A stretch of 64,000 bases of DNA from NCBI RefSeq assembly GCF_023016285.1, contig NZ_CP095413.1, forward strand, positions 5,470,501-5,534,500. The letters run 5' to 3'. The translations under genes and the position numbers were made by a program. How positions within the stretch are numbered: the first letter of the stretch is position 1; every line of letters begins with the position of its first letter. Source of the stretch: Muricauda sp. SCSIO 64092. GTDB taxonomy: Bacteria > Bacteroidota > Bacteroidia > Flavobacteriales > Flavobacteriaceae. Shown in pieces: positions 1 through 9,125 of the stretch. The notes below the pieces were generated by a model, which saw only the letters and a program-made list of their open reading frames with translations, ran no database searches and had not been told where the DNA came from.

Positions 1-104
1 GTACTATCGATTTTACCGGTTAAAAATGATTTGTTTAATTATTTTTCCAAAACATTGAACAAAAATACAAAAACTAATACTGGCTCTTTCAACGAAAAGG
101 AAAT

Positions 105-347
105 TTAAATCGGATATTGAAACCAATGTGGTATATCGTTTAGGTAATCCCTAAAAAAAATATTTGTTTTCATTCCTTCTATTAACGGATGCAGGTCTTC
201 GGGACTTTTTAGCTCTATTCCTACCACAGCTTCGGAACACCATATGCTTGGTGGCAAGGGTGTTTGCTTGGCAACTTCACTTATTGTCCCCGTGGCCTTA
301 TTGATATCCGATATTTGAGGGAAATATGTGGTCAAAGCGCTTTTCAT
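105..347 (-). pseudogene. ilvA: Threonine dehydratase relic with a large internal deletion
   Basis: An 80-codon open frame starts at an ATG (345-347) 39 nt after the ilvC stop. A longer frame with a TTG start at 371 is less likely. Residues 1-35 resemble the N-terminus of flavobacterial threonine ammonia-lyase (YFPQISDINKATGTI, then a TPL motif). From about residue 38 it matches the extreme C-terminus of the same enzyme (VVGIELKSPEDLHPLIEGMK, then FFRDYLND and FQYPI). The roughly 330 residues between them, including the PLP-lysine core, are missing. The position downstream of ilvC is where ilvA usually sits in this group, which supports an in-frame internal deletion. It cannot be catalytic. 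The family match is from memory, not from an alignment. Confidence 0.75.
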
Positions 348-386
348 AAAACTTTTCCGGCGATATCCCAATTTTGGGATTCACAC

Positions 387-1862
387 TTAAACTACAGGTT
401 TCATTGCCGTCATGGAAGCACGTAAACGCGCCCCGACAATTTCCACATCATGTTCGCGAATAGCTTTGTTTACTTCTATCAACCTTCTATTATCCACTCC
501 GTTGTCCCTCTCTTTCCCAAAATGTGTTCCGATAACGTCGGTATCCACGGTTTTCATAAAATCGGTCAACAGAGGTTTACAGGCGTGGTCAAAGAGATAG
601 CAGCCGTATTCTGCGGTGTCGGAAATCACACGGTTCATTTCAAATAATTTCTTCCTTGCAATGGTGTTGGCAATAAGCGGTGTTTCATGTAAGGATTCAT
701 AGTACGCAGATTCTCCTATGATACCGGATTCGATCATGGTTTCATAGGCGAGTTCCACTCCTGCTTTTACAAAAGCCACCATCAAAACGCCATGGTCATA
801 GTATTCTTGCTCGGAAATAGTGTCGCCTCCTGCTGGTGTCTTCTCAAAGGAAGTTTCGCCTGTGGCGGCGCGCCATGTCAACAGGTTTTTATCATCATTG
901 GCCCAATCCTCCATCATTGTTTTGGAAAAATGACCACTCATAATATCGTCCATATGTTTTTGGAATAAGGGACGCATGATCAGCTTCATTTCTTCGGCAA
1001 GGTCAAAGGCTTTTATTTTCGCTGGATTGGAAAGTCGGTCCATCATATTGGTGATTCCCCCTTGTTTCAATCCTTCGGTAATGGTCTCCCATCCGTACTG
1101 GATCAATTTTGAGGCATACCCAGAATCAATGCCTTTTTCTATCATTTTGTTGAAACTTAGAATGGAACCTGTTTGCAACAGCCCGCACAATATGGTCTGC
1201 TCCCCCATGAGGTCCGATTTCACCTCTGCAACAAAGGAAGACTCCAATACACCGGCTTTGTGACCACCGGTAGCGGCAGCGTAAGCCTTGGCCTGCGCCA
1301 ATCCCTTTCCTTCCGGATCATTTTCCGGATGTACTGCAATTAATGTGGGTACTCCAAATCCACGTTTGTATTCTTCCCGGACCTCGGAACCCGGACTTTT
1401 GGGGGCAACCATGATTACGGTGATGTCCTCACGGATTTGCATCCCCTCCTCCACAATATTAAAACCATGTGAGTAGGACAATGTTGCTCCTTTCTTCATC
1501 AGGGGCATCACGGCACCGACCACATTGGTATGCTGCTTGTCCGGAGTTAAATTGATGACCAAATCAGCCGTAGGTATCAATTCTTCATACGTTCCCACAG
1601 TAAAGTTGTTTTCGGTGGCATTGCTATAGGATTGACGTTTTTCATCAATTGCCGCTTTTCGTAGGGCATAGGAAATGTCCAAACCGGAATCACGCATGTT
1701 CAAACCTTGGTTCAATCCCTGGGCTCCACAGCCAACGATAACTATTTTTTTTCCCTTCAAGGCGGTTACACCATCGGCAAACTCGTGCGATTCCATAAAT
1801 CGACATTTTCCCAATTGTTCCAACTGGTCACGTAACGATAGTGTATTGAAGTAGTTTGTCAT
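387..1862 (-). CDS. ilvC: Ketol-acid reductoisomerase, class II
   Basis: Converts acetolactate or acetohydroxybutyrate to the dihydroxy acid with NADPH, the second common step of valine, leucine and isoleucine synthesis. At about 490 aa it is the long class II (E. coli-like) form with a duplicated C-terminal helical domain; class I enzymes are about 340 aa. The N-terminal Rossmann motif [14 protein letters not shown] lies near residues 40-53, and acidic metal-binding residues occur in both C-terminal repeats (for example [13 protein letters not shown]). The ATG at 1862 is preferred over an in-frame TTG six bases upstream. It follows ilvN by about 20 nt in the same operon and precedes the ilvA relic. 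Confidence 0.97.
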   Translation of the reverse strand: MTNYFNTLSLRDQLEQLGKCRFMESHEFADGVTALKGKKIVIVGCGAQGLNQGLNMRDSGLDISYALRKAAIDEKRQSYSNATENNFTVGTYEELIPTADLVINLTPDKQHTNVVGAVMPLMKKGATLSYSHGFNIVEEGMQIREDITVIMVAPKSPGSEVREEYKRGFGVPTLIAVHPENDPEGKGLAQAKAYAAATGGHKAGVLESSFVAEVKSDLMGEQTILCGLLQTGSILSFNKMIEKGIDSGYASKLIQYGWETITEGLKQGGITNMMDRLSNPAKIKAFDLAEEMKLIMRPLFQKHMDDIMSGHFSKTMMEDWANDDKNLLTWRAATGETSFEKTPAGGDTISEQEYYDHGVLMVAFVKAGVELAYETMIESGIIGESAYYESLHETPLIANTIARKKLFEMNRVISDTAEYGCYLFDHACKPLLTDFMKTVDTDVIGTHFGKERDNGVDNRRLIEVNKAIREHDVEIVGARLRASMTAMKPVV

Positions 1863-1883
1863 TTTCAAATAAGTTTGTGTGTA

Positions 1884-2414
1884 TTAGTTATTAAGATGAA
1901 ATTCTTCTAAAATTTCCGTTATGGGCATTTTGGCCTTGCTCACCGCAATACGTCCCGAACGAACAAATTGCATAATACCAAAAGGTTCCAATCTGTCGTG
2001 CATCTCATCGATCTCATGTCGTCTTCCCGTTTTGGCCAACACAAAAAATTCACGGTGTACCGTTACAATTTTGGAGTTGCTTTCCTTTATGGCATTCTGG
2101 ATTTGAGGTTCATCAAAAAGTAAGGCCGACTTGATCTTAAACAATGCGGATTCCTGATAAATGGTTTCTTCATCAGTATGGTAAAAAGCTTTGATGACCT
2201 CCACCTGCTTCTCTATTTGCTGAACAATTTTCCGGGTCCAATCTTCAGTGGTATTGACCACAATTGTAAATTTAGAAACATGTTCAATTTCTGATTTTGA
2301 AACATTTAGGCTTTCAATATTAATGTGACGCTTTAAGAATATACCGGATATTCTATTTAACAGTCCCACACTATTCTCGGAATATACCGAAATGGTAAAC
2401 CACTGTTTTTCCAT
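1884..2414 (-). CDS. ilvN: Acetolactate synthase small (regulatory) subunit
   Basis: Regulatory subunit that activates IlvB and confers feedback inhibition by branched-chain amino acids. The N-terminal ACT domain is visible (residues about 3-78: FTISVYSENSVGLLNRISG, then HINIESLNVS). A second ALS_ss_C-like domain contains FGIMQFVRSGRIAVSK. At 176 aa it is of normal length. The ATG at 2414 (MEKQWFT) is chosen because the upstream in-frame TTG would add five non-homologous residues. It is separated from its catalytic partner ilvB by an inserted methyltransferase gene, which is unusual because ilvB and ilvN are normally adjacent. Confidence 0.95.
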   Translation of the reverse strand: MEKQWFTISVYSENSVGLLNRISGIFLKRHINIESLNVSKSEIEHVSKFTIVVNTTEDWTRKIVQQIEKQVEVIKAFYHTDEETIYQESALFKIKSALLFDEPQIQNAIKESNSKIVTVHREFFVLAKTGRRHEIDEMHDRLEPFGIMQFVRSGRIAVSKAKMPITEILEEFHLNN

Positions 2415-2463
2415 AAGTCCTATCCCCATTCCCCTCCCTAGGGAGAAGCAGTTTTGGGTCTCC

Positions 2464-3048
2464 TTAATTTATTGTTTTTACTGCGATTACTATTCCTGTG
2501 GACCAATCCATTTTGGTCAGCTCCATGTCGTTTCGGCCTTCCAAATAACGTATCAATTCCAACACTTTTTTCCCATGTCCATCCGGCCAATTGGGTTGTT
2601 GCTTCATATCATCAACTATATAAAACCCACCAGGTTTCAGTTGCTCAAGCATCAACTCCAAATGGCTGTATTTGCCCGGCCATGCATCTGCGAAGACCAG
2701 ATCAAACTTTTCGCCCTTATATTCCTCCAACCAAGAACCGCCTTCAGCACAGCTAATAGTGACCCTTTTGTCCCCTCCAAAATATGATTTTGCAATTTCC
2801 ACCAACTCCGCATCGTTATCCAGTGTTGTCAAAGTAGATGTGGCATCCATTCCGTCCACCATCCAGGACAGGGACAACCCAATTCCCGTACCCAACTCCA
2901 AAAAATTTCCATTTGGCTTTGAGGCTACTAGCGTCTTTAACAATGAGCCGATATAAACATCAGAAGGCATTGTAAAGCCTATTTCAGAAGACTTTTCCAA
3001 GAGTTTTCCGTAAACTTCCGGGATATTTATCATCTCAGCTTGGTTCAT
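2464..3048 (-). CDS. Class I SAM-dependent O-methyltransferase-like protein
   Basis: A small (about 194 aa) Rossmann methyltransferase. SAM-binding motif I is FLELGTGIGLSLSWM (near residues 50-64), followed by the acidic LTTLDND loop, a DLVFADAWPGKY motif IV with a metal-ligand-like Asp, and GGFYIVDD. These features resemble the O-methyltransferase_3/24 families. Its substrate cannot be predicted. The gene starts about 5 nt after the ilvB stop and ends about 50 nt before ilvN, so it is almost certainly co-transcribed with the ilv genes. The ATG at 3048 is chosen over the adjacent TTG at 3051. No known step of branched-chain amino-acid synthesis needs a methyltransferase, so its role is open. 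Confidence 0.85.
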   Translation of the reverse strand: MNQAEMINIPEVYGKLLEKSSEIGFTMPSDVYIGSLLKTLVASKPNGNFLELGTGIGLSLSWMVDGMDATSTLTTLDNDAELVEIAKSYFGGDKRVTISCAEGGSWLEEYKGEKFDLVFADAWPGKYSHLELMLEQLKPGGFYIVDDMKQQPNWPDGHGKKVLELIRYLEGRNDMELTKMDWSTGIVIAVKTIN

Positions 3049-3053
3049 CAAAT

Positions 3054-4787
3054 CTATTTTAAACGTATATCGGAAACGGATGCTCCTGACGGAATCATTG
3101 GGAACACATTGTCTTCCTTTTCCACGACCACTTCCAAAAAGTAAGGACCTTCAAAGGCCATCATCTCTTGGATTGTAGCTTTAAGATTTTCCCTTTTCGA
3201 TACCCGGGAAGATTTGATGTGATAGCCTTCCGCTATCTTCACAAAATCCGGATTCGTCATTATCGTTGAGGCATAACGGCGTTCAAAGAACAACTCCTGC
3301 CATTGTCTTACCATCCCCAAATGATCATTGTTCAACACCACTATTTTAATTCCAAGATTGTGTTGAAAAATAACCCCCAGTTCCTGTATGGTCATTTGAT
3401 AGCCCCCATCGCCGATTATGGCTACTACCTGGCGTTCCGGTGCGCCCTGCTTGGCCCCTATGGCCGCGGGGAGCGCAAATCCCATGGTTCCCAATCCGCC
3501 TGAGGTAATATTGCTCTTGGTTTCCTTGAATTTGGCATACCGGCAGGCAATCATTTGATGCTGGCCAACATCGGTTACCATCACGGCCTTGTGTTCCGAT
3601 GCCAAGTTAATCTCCTCGATTACCTCCCCCATCGTAAGACCCGGTTTGGTTGGGTGGATATCGTTTTTGATCACCGTCTCAAACTCTTCTTCATATTTCT
3701 TATCAAATTCAGCTTTCCACTCCTTGTGTTCATTTTCCCTGATCATAGGGAGCAGTAACGCCAACGTCTCCTTGCAATTGCCCAAGATTGGAATATCCGG
3801 TTTTACATTTTTACCTACTTCGGCAGGGTCTATTTCAAAATGGATGACCTTGGCCTGTTTGGCATAAGTATCCAATTTTCCGGTCACCCTATCATCAAAC
3901 CGCATTCCTATGGCAAGCAGCACATCACATTCGTTGGTGAGCACATTGGGCCCATAATTTCCGTGCATACCTACCATGCCTACATTTAGGGGATGGTCGG
4001 TAGGTATCGCAGATTCACCCATTATGGTCCAAGCGGCGGGAATGCCGGCTTTTTCGACCAATGCCTTGAGTTCTTCCTCCGCTTTGCCCAAAATAATACC
4101 TTGTCCCCAAACGATATACGGTTTTTTAGCATTGTTGATGGCTTCGGCAGCTTCGGCTATGCTATCCAGATTGGGTTGTGGTACCGGTTTGTAACTGCGT
4201 ACTCCGGTACATTTCTCATATGAAAAATCCAGTTCATCAAATTGGGCGTTTTTGGTGATATCAATCAAAACCGGGCCTGGACGGCCGGATTTGGCAATAT
4301 AGAATGCCTTCGCCATTACTTCCGGTATCTCGGAGGCTTTGGTAATCTGATGGTTCCATTTGGTCACGGGGGTGGAAATCCCCACAATATCCGTTTCCTG
4401 GAAAGCATCCGAACCCAATAAATGCCTTGGTACCTGACCTGTGATACAAACTATGGGTGTTGAATCAATTTGTGCATCTGCAAGACCCGTAACCAAATTT
4501 GTAGCCCCGGGTCCTGAGGTTGCCATGGCAACCCCTACCCTTCCACTTACACGGGCATATCCTTGTGCTGCATGGGTAGCACCCTGTTCATGACGGGTAA
4601 GGATATGGGTCAATTTATCCTGGAACTTGTAAAGCTCGTCATAAACAGGCATGATGGCCCCACCAGGGTAACCGTATATCAAATCCACGCCTTCTTCCAA
4701 AAGACAATGAATTATGGCTTCTGCACCCGTGATCTTCACCGATTTTTTGGTTGACGTCTTTTTTTGTTTTGCTTTTAATGTTTCCAT
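3054..4787 (-). CDS. ilvB: Acetolactate synthase large (catalytic) subunit
   Basis: ThDP- and FAD-dependent enzyme that condenses two pyruvates, or pyruvate with 2-ketobutyrate, in the first common branched-chain step. All three ThDP-enzyme domains are present in 577 aa. They include the cofactor glutamate in LTRHEQGATHAAQGYARV (near residue 65), the FAD-binding central domain, and the C-terminal ThDP motif starting IIGDGGYQM and ending about 25 residues later in NND. A Lys/Thr-rich N-terminal extension of about 20 residues precedes the domain (KAKQKKTSTKKS). It lies 9 nt downstream of ilvD and directly before the methyltransferase. Confidence 0.97.
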   Translation of the reverse strand: METLKAKQKKTSTKKSVKITGAEAIIHCLLEEGVDLIYGYPGGAIMPVYDELYKFQDKLTHILTRHEQGATHAAQGYARVSGRVGVAMATSGPGATNLVTGLADAQIDSTPIVCITGQVPRHLLGSDAFQETDIVGISTPVTKWNHQITKASEIPEVMAKAFYIAKSGRPGPVLIDITKNAQFDELDFSYEKCTGVRSYKPVPQPNLDSIAEAAEAINNAKKPYIVWGQGIILGKAEEELKALVEKAGIPAAWTIMGESAIPTDHPLNVGMVGMHGNYGPNVLTNECDVLLAIGMRFDDRVTGKLDTYAKQAKVIHFEIDPAEVGKNVKPDIPILGNCKETLALLLPMIRENEHKEWKAEFDKKYEEEFETVIKNDIHPTKPGLTMGEVIEEINLASEHKAVMVTDVGQHQMIACRYAKFKETKSNITSGGLGTMGFALPAAIGAKQGAPERQVVAIIGDGGYQMTIQELGVIFQHNLGIKIVVLNNDHLGMVRQWQELFFERRYASTIMTNPDFVKIAEGYHIKSSRVSKRENLKATIQEMMAFEGPYFLEVVVEKEDNVFPMIPSGASVSDIRLK

Positions 4788-4796
4788 AGGCCCATT

Positions 4797-6473
4797 TTAA
4801 AATTCATCCGTAACACAGCCCAAGGAGGCTGATGCCACTATTTTGGCATATTTATAAAGACTCCCTTTTCGTACTTTAAGTGGTGGTTGTTTCCAATTGC
4901 TTCGTCTTTTTTCCAGTTCCGCATCACTTAAATCGACCGAAATGGTATTTTTCTCGGCATCAATGGTAATAGTATCCCCGTCTTCAATCAAAGCGATGTT
5001 ACCTCCATCTTGCGCCTCGGGGGATATATGCCCAACCACAAAGCCGTGGGTACCACCGGAAAAACGGCCGTCCGTAATCAACGCCACATCCTTACCCAGT
5101 CCAGCCCCCATAATAGCGGCGGTGGGTTTAAGCATTTCGGGCATTCCAGGACCGCCTTTGGGACCTTCATACCGAATAACGACCACATCCCCTTTTTTCA
5201 CCAGACCGTTCTTAATACCGTCGTTGGCTTCAAACTCACCGGCAAAGACTTTGGCAGGCCCGGAAAAATAAAGGCCTTCCTTACCCGTAATTTTGGCTAC
5301 CGCACCGTCTGCCGCAATATTTCCATAAAGAATTCGGATATGTCCGGTTTCCTTGATGGGATCGTCCAAATCATGTACTATTTTTTGTCCATCCAATAAA
5401 CTGGGAACCTCGGCCAGATTTTCGGCCACTGTTTTGCCGGTTATGGTGAGGCAGTCCCCATGTAGCATTCCCTTTTCCAACATGAATTTCATCACAGCGG
5501 GAATTCCACCGACCCGGTGGACATCTTCCATCAAAAACTTACCGCTGGGCTTTAAATCGGCCAGAAATGGTGTAGTATCACTTATCCGTTGAAAATCACT
5601 TAGGTCAAATTGGATTTCCGCTGCTTTTGCAATGGCCAAAAAGTGTAAAACCGCATTGGTGGAGCCCCCGAGTACGGTAATCAATCGAACCGCATTTTCC
5701 AATGATTTTTTCGAAATGATATCGGAGGGTTTGATATCCTTTTCCAAAAGATGGCGCAGCGCTTTTCCAGAAGCGATACAGTCTTCTTTTTTTTCCGTTC
5801 CCGTTGCCGGATTTGAAGAATTGTAGGGCATGGCCATTCCCAATGCTTCAATGGCGGAGGCCATGGTATTGGCCGTATACATTCCACCACAGGCTCCCGC
5901 CCCGGGACATGCATTTTGTATCACCGCCTTGTATTCCTCTTCGTTCATGGTTCCCGCCACTTTTTCGCCCCAGGCTTCAAAAGCAGAGACCACATCGAGC
6001 TTTTTATTGTTCAAACACCCGGAGGCAATGGTTCCTCCGTAGACCAGAACGGATGGTCGGTTCAATCGAATCATGGCCATTAGTGCCCCAGGCATATTTT
6101 TATCGCAACCCACTACCGTTACCAGGCCATCGTAGTTCATGGCCTGTACCACGGTTTCCATGGAATCGGCAATAATATCCCTTGAAGGCAGGGAATACCG
6201 CATTCCATAGGTTCCCATGGAAATCCCATCGCTAACACCAATGGTGTTAAAAATCAAGCCTACCAAATCCGTGGATTGAATCCCTTCCTTGACATATTCG
6301 GACAGCTCATTCAAGTGCATATTACAAGGATTGCCCTCGTAACCCGTGCTTCCTATCCCTATCAAGGGCTTCTTCAAATCGGTTTCGGTTAAGCCAATGG
6401 CATGCAACATCGCCTGAGCGGCAGGTTGGGTGGGGTCTTGGGTTACGTTTTTGCTGTATTTGTTAAGTTCCAT
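4797..6473 (-). CDS. ilvD: Dihydroxy-acid dehydratase
   Basis: Fe-S-dependent dehydratase giving the 2-keto acids of valine and isoleucine. At 558 aa it has the expected length. Cluster-ligand cysteines are visible in [19 protein letters not shown] and [17 protein letters not shown]. The C-terminal [19 protein letters not shown] signature is intact. It is the first structural gene of the ilv operon, followed after 9 nt by ilvB. The ATG at 6473 is about 200 nt downstream of a leader hairpin (6669-6696) that may control the operon by attenuation. Confidence 0.97.
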   Translation of the reverse strand: MELNKYSKNVTQDPTQPAAQAMLHAIGLTETDLKKPLIGIGSTGYEGNPCNMHLNELSEYVKEGIQSTDLVGLIFNTIGVSDGISMGTYGMRYSLPSRDIIADSMETVVQAMNYDGLVTVVGCDKNMPGALMAMIRLNRPSVLVYGGTIASGCLNNKKLDVVSAFEAWGEKVAGTMNEEEYKAVIQNACPGAGACGGMYTANTMASAIEALGMAMPYNSSNPATGTEKKEDCIASGKALRHLLEKDIKPSDIISKKSLENAVRLITVLGGSTNAVLHFLAIAKAAEIQFDLSDFQRISDTTPFLADLKPSGKFLMEDVHRVGGIPAVMKFMLEKGMLHGDCLTITGKTVAENLAEVPSLLDGQKIVHDLDDPIKETGHIRILYGNIAADGAVAKITGKEGLYFSGPAKVFAGEFEANDGIKNGLVKKGDVVVIRYEGPKGGPGMPEMLKPTAAIMGAGLGKDVALITDGRFSGGTHGFVVGHISPEAQDGGNIALIEDGDTITIDAEKNTISVDLSDAELEKRRSNWKQPPLKVRKGSLYKYAKIVASASLGCVTDEF

Positions 6474-6666
6474 TAAAGATTTTCAGTATTCTCGTTAAAA
6501 CAGTATATATTCTTCAACATCCAAAAATATACTATAGAATTACCCTATTCTTTTGGCAGATGGCAACGATTTAAATCCATTTTATTTTGAATCTGTTCAA
6601 AATTCTGTTATTCAGCTACTTAAACACCTTTTTCATACCATATCCAAAAATTAAAAAGTCAATAAA

Positions 6667-6696
6667 AAAAGCCTGTATCGTCTTGGATACAGGCTT
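6667..6696 (-). terminator. Leader terminator/attenuator hairpin upstream of ilvD
   Basis: A perfect 11-bp stem (AAGCCTGTATC / GATACAGGCTT, 6669-6679 with 6686-6696) with a 6-nt loop. On the minus strand it is followed by seven consecutive T residues (TTTTTTTATT), the form of an intrinsic terminator. It lies between two divergent genes (ilvD leftward, a nitroreductase rightward). No gene ends here, so a role in premature termination of the ilv transcript fits better than an end-of-gene terminator. No convincing antiterminator partner was found by eye. Confidence 0.7.
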
Positions 6697-6754
6697 CTCT
6701 TGATTACGACATTAGGCAAGTCAACTCCTCCCAGAATTGAATTTTATAATGCGG

Positions 6755-6805
6755 TTAATCAAGCGATGTCTTTATACTCCTAAAGATAGTCAATTTAATC
6801 CCCAT
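6755..6805 (-). promoter_or_regulatory. Candidate ilv leader peptide ORF
   Basis: A 16-codon ORF (MGIKLTIFRSIKTSLD, then TAA) lies about 60 nt upstream of the hairpin at 6667-6696 on the operon strand. It contains three Ile and two Leu codons (ATT, ATC, ATA, TTG, CTT). An in-frame ATG further upstream would extend it to 22 residues. The order leader ORF, terminator, ilvD resembles classical attenuation of branched-chain operons. The Ile/Leu enrichment is modest, no promoter is recognisable, and an ORF this short could arise by chance. Confidence 0.4.
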
Positions 6806-6823
6806 AGCAAACTGCTTTACCAT

Positions 6824-6831
6824 TATCTTTG
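6824..6831 (+). promoter_or_regulatory. Bacteroidota -7 box of the nitroreductase gene
   Basis: TATCTTTG matches the Bacteroidota -7 consensus TAnnTTTG exactly and ends 3 nt before the first ATG (6835). Transcription would start at or next to the start codon, so the mRNA could be leaderless. No TTG -33 element is seen at the expected distance. Confidence 0.5.
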
Positions 6832-6834
6832 AAA

Positions 6835-7565
6835 ATGATGGAAAAAACCGTTACCGAGGCCATAGGCCACAGACGTTCTGTTCGGGTCTTTAAAGCGGAG
6901 AAGGAACTGGATAGTAAAAAAGTTGAACAATGCGTTAAAAATGCCATTTTAGCCCCAACCAGCAGTAATCTCCAGCTCTGGGAATTTTATCATATCACCG
7001 ACAAAACCACCATGAAGAAAATGACCAAAGCGTGTTTGGGCCAGAATGCTGCCAAAACGGCCAAGCACCTTATGGTTGTGGTGGTAAGAAAGGACCTGTG
7101 GAATAAACGCGCACAGGCGAACATTGACTTTTTAAAAAAAACCTATGGCCATAAACCGGCTTCGGAATACACAAAGCGGGAAAAGTTTGCCCTTGCGTAC
7201 TACCAAAAACTGATTCCCACCGTCTATTTTGATTTTCTCGGTTTTTTGGGTTGGATCAAATATGCCGCTTTTCAGCTTATTGGGCTCTTTAAGCCCATTT
7301 ACAGGCAAGTCCGTACGTCTGACATGCGTATTGTTGCCCATAAAATGCTGGATTGGCCGCTCAAAACTTCATGATCAGTATGGCCGCCATTGGTTATGAT
7401 ACCTGTCCCATGGAAGGAAGTGATACCTTACGGATAAAAAAGATATTGGGCTTACCCTGGGGAGCAGAGATAAACATGGTCATTGGCTGTGGGGTAAGAG
7501 CGGAAAATGGGGTTTATGGCCCAAGGTTTAGGGTGCCTTTTGAAGCGGTTTACCACAAAATCTAA
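6835..7565 (+). pseudogene. Nitroreductase family protein, frameshifted
   Basis: FMN-dependent nitroreductase family. The first frame (6835-7374) carries GHRRSVRVF and APTSSNLQLWEFY, the FMN-phosphate and early-fold motifs. The remaining third lies in the next frame (7353-7565), with the typical LAAQNFMISMAAIGYDTCP and VIGCGVRAENGVYGPRFR. The break falls at VAHK, where adding one A to the A4 run at 7342-7345 restores a continuous VAHKNAGLAAQNF. It is therefore either a genuine one-base deletion or a homopolymer sequencing error. The 3' end overlaps the convergent pxpC stop by 4 nt. A second single-A deletion occurs in the sigma-factor gene near 62975. Confidence 0.85.
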
Positions 7566-8401
7566 CCGTAAATAAATTGAATGGTGTCCCCTGCTTTTTT
7601 TTGGGCCAATATGGATATACTTTCTTTTGTCAACTGCAATATTCTTGGATAGCCCCCCGTGGTCTGACCATCCTTCATTAAAACGATGAGTTTTCCCGCA
7701 GGTGTCAGTTGCACCGTCCCCGGCAGTGTTGCCGAAGTAAGCATTGTGATGGAATGTTCTTCGATTTTCTCTTCCAACTGATAGGCCATCCTATTGTTTT
7801 CCTTGGAAACCGAAAACTTAAGGTCAAACAATTGTTCTTGTTGTTTTTGGGTTAAAATTCCAAATTCCGGTCCCGGATTTACCCTGAGTTCCTGGTTTTC
7901 CAAATAGTCCCCTACCTTTAAGTTGGTCAATTTGGGATCAAACGATCGAATAGGATAGTATTCTATTTCATCACCTTCCTTTATGCATTGTTTGTTGGTC
8001 AACGGGATGTATTGAGAGGTACTTCCCAATACATTCTTAAAAACAAATCCCTCTTTTATGCCCAAATAGCCTCGAAACCCTTTTTCCAGTCGGCCATAGG
8101 ATAAAATATCCCCTTGGGCAACAGGATACACCCGATAATTTTCAATGGGTTCATTGTTTAAGGTAGCCGAAAGCTCTGCACCCCCCAAACAGATGTAGGT
8201 CCGTCGCTCAAATAAGAGTGTGGGGCCCGTCATGGTAATTTCCAAAACGGTGGCATCGGAAGGATTTTCCAAAAGTGTATTGATCCGATGTCTTGCCATA
8301 TCGTCCATGGTCCCGGAAACCGGAACGCCCTTATGCTTCCATGCAAATCTTCCTTTGTCCTGAACAGTGGTATAAAAACCGGATTTTAGAACCTTAAGCA
8401 T
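7562..8401 (-). CDS. pxpC: 5-oxoprolinase subunit C (biotin-dependent carboxyltransferase-like)
   Basis: Subunit of the ATP-dependent 5-oxoprolinase PxpABC, which recycles the damage product 5-oxoproline to glutamate. It belongs to the KipA/AHS2 family: N-terminal VLKSGFYTTVQDKGR, an early GVPVSGTMDDMA segment, and the C-terminal signature MKDGQTTGGYPRI near residues 243-255. At 279 aa it is slightly short for the family. It overlaps pxpB by 8 nt and is the last gene of the Nramp-pxpA-pxpB-pxpC unit. Confidence 0.92.
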   Translation of the reverse strand: MLKVLKSGFYTTVQDKGRFAWKHKGVPVSGTMDDMARHRINTLLENPSDATVLEITMTGPTLLFERRTYICLGGAELSATLNNEPIENYRVYPVAQGDILSYGRLEKGFRGYLGIKEGFVFKNVLGSTSQYIPLTNKQCIKEGDEIEYYPIRSFDPKLTNLKVGDYLENQELRVNPGPEFGILTQKQQEQLFDLKFSVSKENNRMAYQLEEKIEEHSITMLTSATLPGTVQLTPAGKLIVLMKDGQTTGGYPRILQLTKESISILAQKKAGDTIQFIYG

Positions 8402-9125
8402 CCAAGACTATTTTTTCAGGTTGATAAATTCCAACTTCGGCCTCTATTATTTTTAAATCGAAGGTCGCACGTTCAATGGGAACAAACTGAATCTGATCCC
8501 CAACATTGATAAAACAGGGATCTTTACGATTTAAATTGAACATGGGTACTGGACATCTTCCAATAATGTTCCATCCTCCCGGCGAGTCCTGGGGATATAT
8601 TCCCGTCTGTTTTCCCGCCAGTCCCACCGAGCCTTTAGTAACGTGAAGCCTTGGGCTTGCCCTTCTTTTCGTCTCCAAATTCTCTGGTAATCCCCCTAAA
8701 TACATAAACCCTGGAAGAAAGCCAATACTATACACCGTATACCTATGTGAAGTATGGCGTTGTATTAACTCTTCCACCGAAATAAGCAATTTCTGCGCGG
8801 TGGTTTCCAAATCAAGTCCAAAATCCAGATTATAGCAGACAGGAAGTTTCCACAGGTTTCGTTTTAGGGTGAATTCAGCACGGGGAGCGGCGTACCATTC
8901 TAGAAGTTTGTCCTTAAAACCGGTAAATTCGAAATCGGATTTTTGACAGATTAAAGTCAACGAATTATAGGACGGAACCATAACCCATTTTGCTTCCAAG
9001 ACGGTTTTTAAGAATTCTTGAAAACCAATGATATCGTTAAGGATGGCCTCATCAACTTTTTGCGGCCATTCCATTAAAATTGCGGTATCACCGAAAGGTT
9101 TTACGGTAATGGGGAACAAACTCAC
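8394..9125 (-). CDS. pxpB: 5-oxoprolinase subunit B (KipI/AHS1 family)
   Basis: Partner of PxpC in 5-oxoprolinase, homologous to the B. subtilis kinase A inhibitor KipI. Family motifs are visible: FGDTAILMEWPQ at the N-terminus, YSIGFLPGFMYLGGLPENL in the centre, and SVGLAGKQTGIYPQDSPGGW. Its 243 aa is normal. It overlaps pxpA by 4 nt and pxpC by 8 nt, indicating translational coupling and a stoichiometric complex. Confidence 0.92.
   Translation of the reverse strand: MSLFPITVKPFGDTAILMEWPQKVDEAILNDIIGFQEFLKTVLEAKWVMVPSYNSLTLICQKSDFEFTGFKDKLLEWYAAPRAEFTLKRNLWKLPVCYNLDFGLDLETTAQKLLISVEELIQRHTSHRYTVYSIGFLPGFMYLGGLPENLETKRRASPRLHVTKGSVGLAGKQTGIYPQDSPGGWNIIGRCPVPMFNLNRKDPCFINVGDQIQFVPIERATFDLKIIEAEVGIYQPEKIVLDA

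Noticed and set aside
6667..6805. T-box or other tRNA-sensing riboswitch upstream of ilvD
   Set aside because: No T-box consensus or stem I architecture is seen, and T-boxes are not typical of Bacteroidota.
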